Below, piece after piece: positions 8,110 to 15,959 of a stretch of DNA of 34,844 bases. Positions within the stretch are counted from its first letter, which is position 1, and every line of letters starts with the position of its first letter. Both the position numbers and the translations under genes were made by a program. Source of the stretch: Sediminibacterium sp. (GTDB taxonomy: Bacteria > Bacteroidota > Bacteroidia > Chitinophagales > Chitinophagaceae); NCBI GenBank assembly GCA_023263235.1, contig JALQXE010000121.1, positions 1-34,844 on the forward strand. Direction: 5' to 3'. Under the pieces are notes generated by a model, which saw only the letters and a list, made by a program, of their open reading frames with translations, searched no databases and was not told where the DNA came from.

Positions 8110-8173
8110 GCTATGGGTGTGTAGGTATGTAACTATATTTAACCAAAGGGCTTACTTCGCAGTAAGCCCTTTT
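8104..8173 (+). promoter_or_regulatory. his attenuator: antiterminator and intrinsic terminator before hisG
   Basis: The terminator stem pairs AAAGGGCTTAC (8145-8155) with GTAAGCCCTTT (8162-8172); a further T-A pair leaves a TCGC loop, and a T-rich tract follows. The antiterminator pairs GGGTAAGCT (8104-8112, over the leader stop codon) with GGCTTACTT (8149-8157): six Watson-Crick pairs plus G-U pairs that use up the terminator's 5' arm. The antiterminator begins 13 nt after the last CAT codon. A ribosome stalled on the His codons would leave it free to form; one that reaches the stop codon would cover it and let the terminator fold. Pairings were found by eye, without energy calculation. Confidence 0.8.
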
Positions 8174-8193
8174 AATTTATAATAATAACAAGT

Positions 8194-9048
8194 ATGGGAT
8201 TAAAATTAGCTATTCAAAAATCCGGTCGATTAAACGAAGATTCAATGCGTTTGTTGAAGGAATGTGGTATTGATATAGGCAACGGCGTAAACAAATTAAA
8301 AGCGGAAGCAACCAATTTTCCTATTGAGCTTTTCTTTTTACGTGACGACGATATTCCACAATATGTAGAAGATGGTGTGGCTGATATTGGCTTTGTGGGA
8401 GAAAACGTGGTATATGAAAAAGCAAAAAAAGTAGAAGTTGCTTACGAATTGGGTTTTGGTAAATGCAGATTAAGTTTTGCGGTGCGTAAAGGAGAAGCAT
8501 TTTCCGGTCCCTCTTTTTTAACAGGTAAAAAAATTGCAACCAGCTATCCGGTATTGGTTCAAAAATATTTAACACAACATAATATTGTAGCAGAGATCCA
8601 TGAAATTAGTGGCAGTGTTGAAATTGCCCCTGGTATTGGTCTGGCCGATGTGGTTTGCGATTTGGTAAGCAGTGGTTCTACGCTGTTCATGAATGGTTTG
8701 ATAGAAGCTGAAACTATATTGCAATCACAAGCGGTATTAATTAAGCATAAAAATTTTACTGCTGAGCAATCGCAAATTTTAGAACGATTATTGTTCCGCA
8801 TGGAGTCAGTAAAAAAAGCGAAGAAAAACAAGTATGTATTATTAAATGCGCCTAATGATCAATTAGAAAAAATTATTGCTTTGTTACCTGGTATGAAAAG
8901 CCCTACGGTATTGCCCCTGGCTTCACCAGGATGGAGCAGTGTGCACAGTGTAATTGCAGAAAGTGATTTTTGGGAAATAATTGAGCAATTAAAAAATGCA
9001 GGTGCCGAAGGCATATTAGTAGTACCTATCGAAAAAATGATATTATAA
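8194..9048 (+). CDS. hisG: ATP phosphoribosyltransferase, long (HisG_L) form
   Basis: First enzyme of histidine synthesis: ATP + PRPP to phosphoribosyl-ATP. The 284-residue length is that of the long, self-regulated form, which needs no HisZ. The N-terminal catalytic part begins LKLAIQKSGRLNEDS. The PRPP loop EIAPGIGLADVVCDLVSSGSTL lies at 143-164. The last ~75 residues (ending EGILVVPIEKMIL) form the ACT-like domain that binds histidine for feedback inhibition. The gene therefore has two layers of control, attenuation upstream and allostery in the protein. Its stop TAA (9046-9048) shares a base with the hisD start (TAATG), a coupling overlap. Confidence 0.97.
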   Translation: MGLKLAIQKSGRLNEDSMRLLKECGIDIGNGVNKLKAEATNFPIELFFLRDDDIPQYVEDGVADIGFVGENVVYEKAKKVEVAYELGFGKCRLSFAVRKGEAFSGPSFLTGKKIATSYPVLVQKYLTQHNIVAEIHEISGSVEIAPGIGLADVVCDLVSSGSTLFMNGLIEAETILQSQAVLIKHKNFTAEQSQILERLLFRMESVKKAKKNKYVLLNAPNDQLEKIIALLPGMKSPTVLPLASPGWSSVHSVIAESDFWEIIEQLKNAGAEGILVVPIEKMIL

Positions 9049-10346
9049 TGATTCAAGTTTTTAATAATCCAGCAAAATCAGATTGGAATACTATTTTAGA
9101 AAGACCCAGTTTGGATGAAAGTGCACTATTGCCTAAAGTGCAAGCAATAATAAATGAGGTGCGTGCAAATGGGGATAAGGCTTTGTTAAAATTCACTAAG
9201 GAATTTGATAAGGTTCAATTGCAAAGTATTGCTTTGGATGCAACAATACAATCTGCCGCCGAAAACAAAATTTCAAGTTCATTAAAAGCGGCCATACAAT
9301 TAGCAAAAGAGAATATAGAGAAATTTCATCTTCCTCAATTGCAAAAAATGGATCGAATTGAAACCATCCCAGGAGTTTGGTGTTGGAGAAAATCGGTTGG
9401 TATTGAAAATGTAGGCATTTATATTCCTGGCGGCACTGCCCCTTTATTTTCTACAGTGCTCATGTTGGGAATTCCAGCAAAAATTGCGGGTTGTAAAAAT
9501 ATTATTTTGTGTACACCGCCTAACAACGAGCAAGGTGAAATACATCCAGCAATTATTTATGCTGCATCTTTGGTTGGTGTCACACATATTTATACCATAG
9601 GGGGAGTGCAAGCCATTGCTGCATTGGCCTATGGTACCGAAACGGTTCCTAAAGTGCATAAAATATTTGGACCCGGGAATCAATATGTGACAGCTGCTAA
9701 ACAGTTGGTGCAACAAAGTGGAGTAGCAATTGATATGCCAGCAGGCCCCAGTGAAGTTTGTGTTTGGGCCGATGATGCAGCCATTCCTTCCTTTGTGGCA
9801 GCGGATTTATTATCTCAGGCGGAACATGGAATAGATAGTCAGGTTTTATTAGTAGCAAGCAATGAAAAAGTAGTGGCCAATGTACAAACGGAAATAGAAG
9901 CTCAATTGCTAAATTTGTCAAGAAAGGATTTAGCGGCAAAAGCGTTAGAAAATTCCAAAGCGGTTATTATGGAGCAAAAGTTAGAAGCTTTGGAATTAAT
10001 TAATTTTTATGCCCCTGAGCATTTAATTATGTCTATAGAAAATGCCGAAATTGTAGCAGAGAAAGTAATAAATGCCGGCTCTGTATTTATTGGGAATTAC
10101 TCACCCGAATCGGTAGGTGATTATGCGAGTGGAACCAATCATACTTTGCCCACAAATGGGTACGCGAATGCATATAGCGGAGTAAGTGTGGATAGTTTTG
10201 TAAAAAAAATTACCTTTCAGCATTTAACGGAAAGAGGGTTGGTGAATATTGGAAAGGCAGTGATGGAAATGGCAAGTGCTGAAAGTTTGGATGCACATGG
10301 CAATGCAGTGGCAATTAGATTAAAAGATATTGAATCGAAAATGTAG
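9048..10346 (+). CDS. hisD: Histidinol dehydrogenase
   Basis: A 432-residue zinc enzyme that oxidises L-histidinol to L-histidine in two NAD-dependent steps, the end of the pathway. Equivalents of the E. coli zinc ligands are Gln257 and His260 (SQAEHGIDSQ), Asp358 (VGDYASGTNH) and His417 (LDAHGNAV). The catalytic Glu324-His325 pair is in FYAPEHL. NAD contacts lie in GIYIPGGTAPLFSTV and FGPGNQYVTAAKQ. It overlaps hisG by one base and is followed by hisC after three bases, so translation of the three genes is probably coupled. Confidence 0.97.
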   Translation: MIQVFNNPAKSDWNTILERPSLDESALLPKVQAIINEVRANGDKALLKFTKEFDKVQLQSIALDATIQSAAENKISSSLKAAIQLAKENIEKFHLPQLQKMDRIETIPGVWCWRKSVGIENVGIYIPGGTAPLFSTVLMLGIPAKIAGCKNIILCTPPNNEQGEIHPAIIYAASLVGVTHIYTIGGVQAIAALAYGTETVPKVHKIFGPGNQYVTAAKQLVQQSGVAIDMPAGPSEVCVWADDAAIPSFVAADLLSQAEHGIDSQVLLVASNEKVVANVQTEIEAQLLNLSRKDLAAKALENSKAVIMEQKLEALELINFYAPEHLIMSIENAEIVAEKVINAGSVFIGNYSPESVGDYASGTNHTLPTNGYANAYSGVSVDSFVKKITFQHLTERGLVNIGKAVMEMASAESLDAHGNAVAIRLKDIESKM

Positions 10347-10349
10347 TAT

Positions 10350-11417
10350 ATGCAATTTGATATTAAAAAAGTAGTAAGACCCAACATTGAAAAATTAAAA
10401 CCATACTCGTCGGCAAAAGATGAATATAGTGGGGAGGCGCGTATATTATTAGACGCAAATGAAAATAGCTTAGGGTCCCCTTTAACTAAATGGTATAACC
10501 GTTATCCCGATCCATATCAGCATGATATTAAACAAAAGTTAGCATTCATAAAAAAGGTATCTGCTGCTCAAATATTCTTAGGGAATGGTAGCGATGAAAT
10601 TATTGATTTACTATTCCGTGCATTTTGTGAACCAGGAAAGGACAACATTATTATTTGTCCTCCTACGTATCCAATGTATGAAGTAAATGCAAACATTAAT
10701 AATATTGAAATTAAGTCGGCGCCTTTATTGCCGGACTTTCAATTAAATGTAGCTCATATTGAGCAATTGGTTAATGATAACACTAAAATCATTTGGATTT
10801 GTTCGCCAAATAATCCAACTGGAAATTCTTTAGACCGCATTGACATTGAAACAATTTTAAACCATTTTAATGGCTTAGTAGTTGTAGATGAAGCTTATAT
10901 TAATTTTAGTAAGCAAAAATCATTTGTACAATCTTTGGAGGATTACCCGAACTTGGTTGTATTGCAAACATTAAGTAAGGCATGGGGATTAGCTGGTTTA
11001 AGAGTAGGTATGTGTTTTGCGAGTAAAGAAATAGTAGGGTATTTAAATAAGGTGAAGGCGCCTTATAATATTAGTTTGGTGGCTCAGGAATTAGTATTAA
11101 AAGCATTAGAGGAGGTTGGGCAGGTAAATGATATGATACAACATTTGGTAGAAATGCGCATAGCGCTAGCAGAAGTAATAGCTTCTATGCCATATGTTGA
11201 AAAAGTATATCCTTCCGATACTAATTTTTTATTGGTGAAAATTCCAAAGGCAACTGAAATGTATCGTTTCTTATGTTCAAAAGGAATTATAGTAAGAGAT
11301 CGTTCTAGTCTTCCAAATTGTGAGGACACCGTTCGTGTAACTGTGGGTAATGAGCAAGAAAATACAGAATTGGTAGATGCAATGGCCGAATGGATTGAAA
11401 AAACATTTCCATCCTAA
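10350..11417 (+). CDS. hisC: Histidinol-phosphate aminotransferase
   Basis: A 355-residue fold-type I PLP aminotransferase that converts imidazole-acetol phosphate and glutamate to histidinol phosphate. The Schiff-base lysine is Lys210 in LSKAWGLAGLRVG. WICSPNNPTGN (149-159) and VVDEAYINF (178-186) hold the substrate and PLP-pyridine contacts, and the N-terminal LLDANENSLGSP motif is typical of HisC. It starts three bases after hisD. It is followed after 49 bases by a sugar dehydrogenase gene instead of hisB, which breaks the usual hisGDCB run. No terminator is visible in that gap. Confidence 0.96.
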   Translation: MQFDIKKVVRPNIEKLKPYSSAKDEYSGEARILLDANENSLGSPLTKWYNRYPDPYQHDIKQKLAFIKKVSAAQIFLGNGSDEIIDLLFRAFCEPGKDNIIICPPTYPMYEVNANINNIEIKSAPLLPDFQLNVAHIEQLVNDNTKIIWICSPNNPTGNSLDRIDIETILNHFNGLVVVDEAYINFSKQKSFVQSLEDYPNLVVLQTLSKAWGLAGLRVGMCFASKEIVGYLNKVKAPYNISLVAQELVLKALEEVGQVNDMIQHLVEMRIALAEVIASMPYVEKVYPSDTNFLLVKIPKATEMYRFLCSKGIIVRDRSSLPNCEDTVRVTVGNEQENTELVDAMAEWIEKTFPS

Positions 11418-11466
11418 CTTTTAAATAAACAATAATCGAACATAAAATAAATACACAAATATTCCT

Positions 11467-12723
11467 ATGAAAAATTTAAAAATTGTTTTTGCATTTGTAT
11501 TAGTAGCTATTGCTACAATTGCCAATGCACAGGAAAATGCAGGCTTAAAGTTACCTACTGGTTTTAAAGCAACTTTATTTGCAGATACCATTGGAAGTGC
11601 AAGGCATATTGCCATAACGCCTAATGGGGTTGTATTTGCTAAATTAATGTATCCAAATAAAGCAGGTAATAGTATTGTACGTTTAGAAGACAAGAACAAT
11701 GATGGCATTGCAGATAAAATTAATGGTTGGGGTAAATATGGTGGTACAGGTATTTATTTAAAAGGAAAATCCTTATATGCAACTTCCGACAATGATGTTT
11801 ATTTGTATCAATTAAATGATAAAGACGAAGTAGTTGATCCATTAGCACCAAAGACCATTGTAAAAGGATTGATCGCTAGAAATCAACACGCTTCAAAATC
11901 AATTACCTTAGATGGCAAAGGAAATATTTATGTAAACATTGGTGCCTATTCAAATGCATGTCAAGAAAAAGATAGAATGCCAGGATCTAAGGGCATGATG
12001 CCTTGTCCAATTTTAGATTCAGCAGGTGGAATTTGGAAATTTGATGGACAAAAGGAAAATCAAGTGTATGGAGATGGAAAAAGATATGCCACTGGTTTAA
12101 GAAATGTAGTTGGTTTGGATTGGAATACGCAAACTAATTCTTTGTTTGTTACGCAACACGGTCGTGATCAGTTAAACAGTTTTTATCCAAAATTGTATGA
12201 TGCAGCTCAAAATGCTGAATTGCCTGCGGAAACAATGTATGAAATAAAAGAAGGAGACAATGCAGGTTGGCCTTATGTTTATTTTGATCCATATGTTAAG
12301 AAAAAAATACTTTCTCCAGAATATGGTGGTGATGGTAAAACAGAAGGTGGAAAAGATGCAATTGATCCAACCGTATTTTTCCCAGCCCATATGGCACCTA
12401 ATGCTTTATTGTTTTACACAGGAAACCAATTCCCGGAAAAATATAAAAATGGAGCTTTCATAGCATTTCATGGTTCATGGAATAGAGCGCCACTTCCACA
12501 GGAAGGATATTTTGTTGCCTTTGTGCCTTTTAAAGATGGTAAACCAAACGGAGCTTGGGAAATTTTTGCCAATGGTTTCTCTGGTTTATCTGGAGACGAC
12601 AAAGTAAAAAATCCACGCAATGCAAAAGCAAGACCATGTGGTTTAGCGCAAGGTCCAGACGGTTCTTTATATGTAAGTGATGACAGCAGAGGTTCAATAT
12701 TTAAAATTAGTTATTCAAAATAA
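11467..12723 (+). CDS. Secreted PQQ-dependent sugar dehydrogenase (sorbosone dehydrogenase-like)
   Basis: A 418-residue exported protein. MKNLKIVFAFVLVAIATIANAQ is a clear signal peptide, and the mature part is a six-bladed propeller of the soluble glucose/sorbosone dehydrogenase (GSDH) family. Family marks include ARHIAITPNGVVFAKL, DKNNDGIADKI, NQHASKSITLDGKGNIYV, GLDWNTQTNSLFVTQHGRDQL, DNAGWPYVYFDP, AFHGSWNRAP and GLAQGPDGSLYVSDD. These enzymes use PQQ and calcium to oxidise aldoses in the periplasm. The cytochrome c gene overlaps its stop codon and is the likely electron acceptor. It sits between hisC and hisB in the same direction with no terminator, which is odd for a catabolic exported enzyme. 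No PQQ synthesis genes are in the window. Confidence 0.85.
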   Translation: MKNLKIVFAFVLVAIATIANAQENAGLKLPTGFKATLFADTIGSARHIAITPNGVVFAKLMYPNKAGNSIVRLEDKNNDGIADKINGWGKYGGTGIYLKGKSLYATSDNDVYLYQLNDKDEVVDPLAPKTIVKGLIARNQHASKSITLDGKGNIYVNIGAYSNACQEKDRMPGSKGMMPCPILDSAGGIWKFDGQKENQVYGDGKRYATGLRNVVGLDWNTQTNSLFVTQHGRDQLNSFYPKLYDAAQNAELPAETMYEIKEGDNAGWPYVYFDPYVKKKILSPEYGGDGKTEGGKDAIDPTVFFPAHMAPNALLFYTGNQFPEKYKNGAFIAFHGSWNRAPLPQEGYFVAFVPFKDGKPNGAWEIFANGFSGLSGDDKVKNPRNAKARPCGLAQGPDGSLYVSDDSRGSIFKISYSK

Positions 12724-13124
12724 TGAAATCATTAAGTTTAAAATTTATCGCAATTTATTGTTGCATTGTTATTTCTTTTTCGTGTAAAGCACAGGATGTA
12801 GCAAAAGGAAAAAAAATTTATGAAACTAGGTGTCTGGCTTGTCACCAAGCGGATGGTGGTGGGGTTCCCAATATGAATGCACCTTTAGATGGTGCAAGCA
12901 ATGTAGTAGGCAATGATGTTGCTAGACTGGTGCGCATTATTAAAAATGGGTATAATGAAAGAATTGCTTTGGACGGGTTGTATTATAGCAATGCAATGAC
13001 AGCAAATCCAGATTTATCCGACGCCGACATTGCTAATGTTTTAACCTATATAAGAACCAGTTGGAGCAATAAGGGAACTAAAATAACAGCGGCAGAAGTT
13101 AAGGCTGCAAAAACTAAAAAGTAG
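12723..13124 (+). CDS. Exported class I c-type cytochrome
   Basis: A 133-residue monohaem cytochrome c. The N-terminal hydrophobic segment ends SFSCKAQ, so Cys21 may be a lipid anchor (the box is not canonical) or the protein may be cleaved and soluble. The haem site is CLACH at 37-41, and Met92 in SNAMTANPDLSDADIANVLTY is the likely sixth ligand. That helix pattern is typical of small class I cytochromes. The Lys-rich tail (AAEVKAAKTKK) is low complexity. It begins on the last base of the sugar dehydrogenase stop (TAATG), so the two are made together and probably form a donor-acceptor pair. hisB starts 20 bases later. Confidence 0.88.
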   Translation: MKSLSLKFIAIYCCIVISFSCKAQDVAKGKKIYETRCLACHQADGGGVPNMNAPLDGASNVVGNDVARLVRIIKNGYNERIALDGLYYSNAMTANPDLSDADIANVLTYIRTSWSNKGTKITAAEVKAAKTKK

Positions 13125-13144
13125 CCAAAGTAAACCATAGCAAA

Positions 13145-14275
13145 ATGAAACCCATATTATTTATAGACAGAGACGGTGTAATTTTAGAAGAACCCCAAAC
13201 GGATTTTCAGATTGACTCCATTGCTAAAACAAGTTTTATACCAGGTGCAATTAGCTATTTGGGTAAAATTGCCAGAGAGTTTGGCTTTTATAAAGTAATG
13301 GTCACCAATCAGGATGGGTTAGGCACAGCAAGCTATCCAACGGAAAATTTTGAACCATATCAGGATTTAATGTTACGCACTTTGGCAGGAGAAGATTTTA
13401 TTTTTGATGAGATATTTATAGATAAAACATTTGCCGCTGACAATCAACCAACGCGTAAGCCGGGATTAGGTATGCTCACGCATTTAATAAACAATGTACA
13501 TTTTGATATACATAATTCTTTTGTGATTGGAGACAGGTGGAGTGATATTGCATTGGCAAAAAATATTGGATGTAAAGCTGTTTATTTAAAATCGGCCCTG
13601 CATAGTTTAACAAACGAGCAGGAGGCTGAATTAAGAACAACGATAGCTTTTGAAGCGAACAGTTGGGCCGAGATATATAGTTTTTTGAAATTAGGTTTAA
13701 GAAAGGTTACACATATTAGAAATACCAAGGAAACTAAAATTAGTGTTGAACTCAACTTGGATGGTAAAGGAGATGCAAAAATTGAAACTGGTTTAGGATT
13801 CTTTGATCATATGTTAGAACAAATTGCTCGACATGGAGCATTGGATTTAAACATAAATTGTGATGGCGATTTGCATATTGATGAGCACCATACTATTGAG
13901 GATGTGGGTATTGCCTTGGGAGAAGCTTTTGCCATGGGTTTAATGGATAAAAGGGGCATGGAACGTTATGGCTATGCACTGCCTATGGACGAGGCAGAAG
14001 CCAAAGTATTAATAGATTTTGGGGGTAGAAACTGGATTGTATGGGATGCCGAATTCAAGCGCGAAAAAATTGGAGAAATGCCTACCGAAATGTTTTTTCA
14101 CTTTTTTAAATCCTTCAGCGATGCTGCTAAAGCCAATATAAACATTAGTTGTAGAGGGGAAAATGAGCATCATAAAATTGAAGCCATTTTTAAGGCATTT
14201 GCTAAATCTATCAAAATGGCCGTAAAGCGTAATCCGGAAAACGACGCTTTGCCAAGTACAAAGGGGGTTTTATAA
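13145..14275 (+). CDS. hisB: Bifunctional histidinol-phosphatase / imidazoleglycerol-phosphate dehydratase
   Basis: A 376-residue fusion covering two pathway steps. The N-terminal HAD phosphatase (1 to ~165) has the nucleophile motif FIDRDGV, with Asp8 and Asp10, plus VTNQDGLG and FVIGDRWSDIALAKNIGC. The C-terminal dehydratase (~185-376) has GLGFFDHMLEQIARHG, DEHHTIEDVGIALGEA and EHHKIEAIFKAFAKS, the paired HHxxE manganese sites. The zinc-binding cysteine loop of E. coli HisB is missing: the stretch before RKPGLGML contains no cysteine. From memory, Bacteroidota HisB proteins share this trait. The trp promoter begins only eight bases after the stop. Confidence 0.96.
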   Translation: MKPILFIDRDGVILEEPQTDFQIDSIAKTSFIPGAISYLGKIAREFGFYKVMVTNQDGLGTASYPTENFEPYQDLMLRTLAGEDFIFDEIFIDKTFAADNQPTRKPGLGMLTHLINNVHFDIHNSFVIGDRWSDIALAKNIGCKAVYLKSALHSLTNEQEAELRTTIAFEANSWAEIYSFLKLGLRKVTHIRNTKETKISVELNLDGKGDAKIETGLGFFDHMLEQIARHGALDLNINCDGDLHIDEHHTIEDVGIALGEAFAMGLMDKRGMERYGYALPMDEAEAKVLIDFGGRNWIVWDAEFKREKIGEMPTEMFFHFFKSFSDAAKANINISCRGENEHHKIEAIFKAFAKSIKMAVKRNPENDALPSTKGVL

Positions 14276-14282
14276 GATTTTT

Positions 14283-14314
14283 TTTGGCGCTAAATATGCA
14301 AATCACTAAATTTG
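14283..14314 (+). promoter_or_regulatory. Internal trp promoter (TTTG-N20-TAAATTTG)
   Basis: TTTG at 14283-14286 and TAAATTTG at 14307-14314 are separated by 20 nt, a textbook Bacteroidota promoter. It lies immediately after hisB and about 20 nt before the trpL start, so the predicted transcript begins near 14318 with a 5' leader of about 16 nt. It lets the trp genes and the downstream his genes be transcribed independently of the his promoter. Confidence 0.75.
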
Positions 14315-14333
14315 TACCTGTTAAGGAAAAACT

Positions 14334-14399
14334 ATGATTAAATTAAACAATATGTGGTGGTGGCATACAAACTCCGTTGGGGGTATTGTAATGGCATAA
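14334..14399 (+). CDS. trpL: Tryptophan operon leader peptide
   Basis: A 21-codon open frame beginning MIKLNNMWWWHTNS and ending TAA at 14397-14399. Three tandem TGG codons (14355-14363) are followed at once by a CAT histidine codon (14364-14366). Tandem Trp codons in a tiny frame between a promoter and a terminator ahead of trpE identify a trp leader peptide. Stalling on these codons when charged tRNA-Trp is scarce would favour readthrough. The His codon may add a second input, fitting a transcript that also carries his genes; that part is inference. Confidence 0.88.
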   Translation: MIKLNNMWWWHTNSVGGIVMA

Positions 14400-14457
14400 C
14401 TATAATTGTCAAAATATACATAAACCCCGACATCCAATGTCGGGGTTTATTTTTTTT
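14376..14457 (+). promoter_or_regulatory. trp attenuator: antiterminator and intrinsic terminator before trpE
   Basis: The terminator stem is a perfect 12-bp pairing of AAACCCCGACAT (14422-14433) with ATGTCGGGGTTT (14437-14448), loop CCA, followed by a run of eight Ts (14450-14457). GTTGGGG (14376-14382, inside the leader codons) can pair with CCCCGAC (14425-14431), seven pairs with one G-U, taking the terminator's 5' arm. This antiterminator begins 13 nt after the last TGG codon, exactly as in the his leader. Only 22 nt separate the leader stop from the hairpin, so a ribosome at the stop codon covers the antiterminator. Pairing was judged by eye. Confidence 0.82.
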
Positions 14458-14503
14458 AATCTAGTTCGAAATAATTTATAAATAATTGAATTTATTATAG
14501 GAT

Positions 14504-15916
14504 ATGCAAAAGACGAAAATTACCACTACGGTTACCAGTTTGTTGGCCGACACATTTACGCCTGTTGGAATTTATCTTCGCTTAAGAGATAGATTTCGTG
14601 ATACCATATTATTAGAAAGTACGGACTCCCATGCTTCTGAAAATAGTTATTCATTTATATGTGTGAATGCAATTGGGGGGATAGAAATATCTTCTTTGAA
14701 TCAAATTGAGTTTAAATATCCTAACCAAGACCCTGAAAAAGAAACCATTCAAAATGTAAATGCAGCACCAGATAGAATTTGGGCTTATATGCATCAGTAT
14801 GCAATGAGTGGACAGGAAGTAAAAGAAGCTGCATTTGCTCAAGGCTTGTATGGATATACTGCATATGATGCCATTCCTTTTTTTGATACCATACAATTTA
14901 AAGAAGGTGCTCCTGTTATACCATTAATGCGTTATAGATTATATCAATATGTAATTGCATTTAATCATTTTAAGGACGAGTTGTTTATTTGTGAAAACAA
15001 ATTAAATGGAATCAATTCCGAATACGATGCGTTGGTTTCCTATATTAAGAGCAAGGACGTGCCTCAGTATCCATTTAGCTTGAAAGGCAATGAATCTTCA
15101 AATTATACAGACGAAGCTTATCGAGAGGCAGTAAAAAAAGGAATACAGCATTGCATGCGTGGAGATGTTTTTCAAATTGTACTGAGTCGTAGATTTCAAC
15201 AATCCTTCCAAGGTGATGAATTCAATGTTTATCGCACATTAAGAAATATTAATCCCTCTCCTTATTTATTTTTCTTTGATTATGGAGATTATAAGTTAAT
15301 GGGTTCTTCACCCGAAGCGCAAATTATCATTAACAATGGTAAGGCAATTGTGCATCCTATCGCAGGTACCTTTAAAAGAACTGGAGATGCAACTTTAGAT
15401 GCTGCCATGACACAACAACTATTAGAAGATCCTAAAGAAAATGCCGAGCATGTAATGTTGGTAGATCTTGCGCGTAACGATTTAAGTAGGGTTTGTACTG
15501 AAGTACGCGTTAAGCAATACCGACAAGTGCATTATTACAGCCATGTGATTCATTTAGTGAGTGAGGTAGAAGGTAAGGTGGCTGAAGGCTCAAATCCATT
15601 TCATTTAATTGCAAAAACTTTTCCAGCAGGTACTTTGAGTGGAGCGCCAAAATATAAAGCCATGCAATTAATTGATGCTATAGAACCTACTAAACGCTCT
15701 TATTATGGAGGGTGTGTAGGGTTTGTTGGTTTTAATGGAACTTGTAACCAAGCAATTATGATTCGTACTTTCTTGAGCCAGCAGAATACACTTACATATC
15801 AAGCAGGGGCTGGTGTAGTGGCAGCGAGTATTCCTGAAAACGAATTACAAGAAGTGAATAATAAATTAAACGCATTAAAAAAAGCGATGGTGTTGGCAGA
15901 AAAAATTCACGAATAA
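14504..15916 (+). CDS. trpE: Anthranilate synthase component I
   Basis: A 470-residue chorismate-using subunit that, with TrpG, makes anthranilate. TILLESTD at 34-41 contains the LLES motif that forms the tryptophan feedback pocket. QIVLSRRF, PSPYLFFFDYGDYKLMGSSPE, HPIAGTFKRTGD, LVDLARNDLSRVC and FPAGTLSGAPKYKAM are the conserved chorismate-binding segments, and AGAGVVAASIPENE closes the active site. It is trpE rather than pabB because it carries LLES and sits behind trpL in a full trp set. The gap from the attenuator T-tract to the start is about 46 bases. trpG follows after 43 bases. Confidence 0.97.
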   Translation: MQKTKITTTVTSLLADTFTPVGIYLRLRDRFRDTILLESTDSHASENSYSFICVNAIGGIEISSLNQIEFKYPNQDPEKETIQNVNAAPDRIWAYMHQYAMSGQEVKEAAFAQGLYGYTAYDAIPFFDTIQFKEGAPVIPLMRYRLYQYVIAFNHFKDELFICENKLNGINSEYDALVSYIKSKDVPQYPFSLKGNESSNYTDEAYREAVKKGIQHCMRGDVFQIVLSRRFQQSFQGDEFNVYRTLRNINPSPYLFFFDYGDYKLMGSSPEAQIIINNGKAIVHPIAGTFKRTGDATLDAAMTQQLLEDPKENAEHVMLVDLARNDLSRVCTEVRVKQYRQVHYYSHVIHLVSEVEGKVAEGSNPFHLIAKTFPAGTLSGAPKYKAMQLIDAIEPTKRSYYGGCVGFVGFNGTCNQAIMIRTFLSQQNTLTYQAGAGVVAASIPENELQEVNNKLNALKKAMVLAEKIHE

Positions 15917-15959
15917 ATTTGAACATTTGTTTTGCTAGAAATTAAAAGATATACATAAA

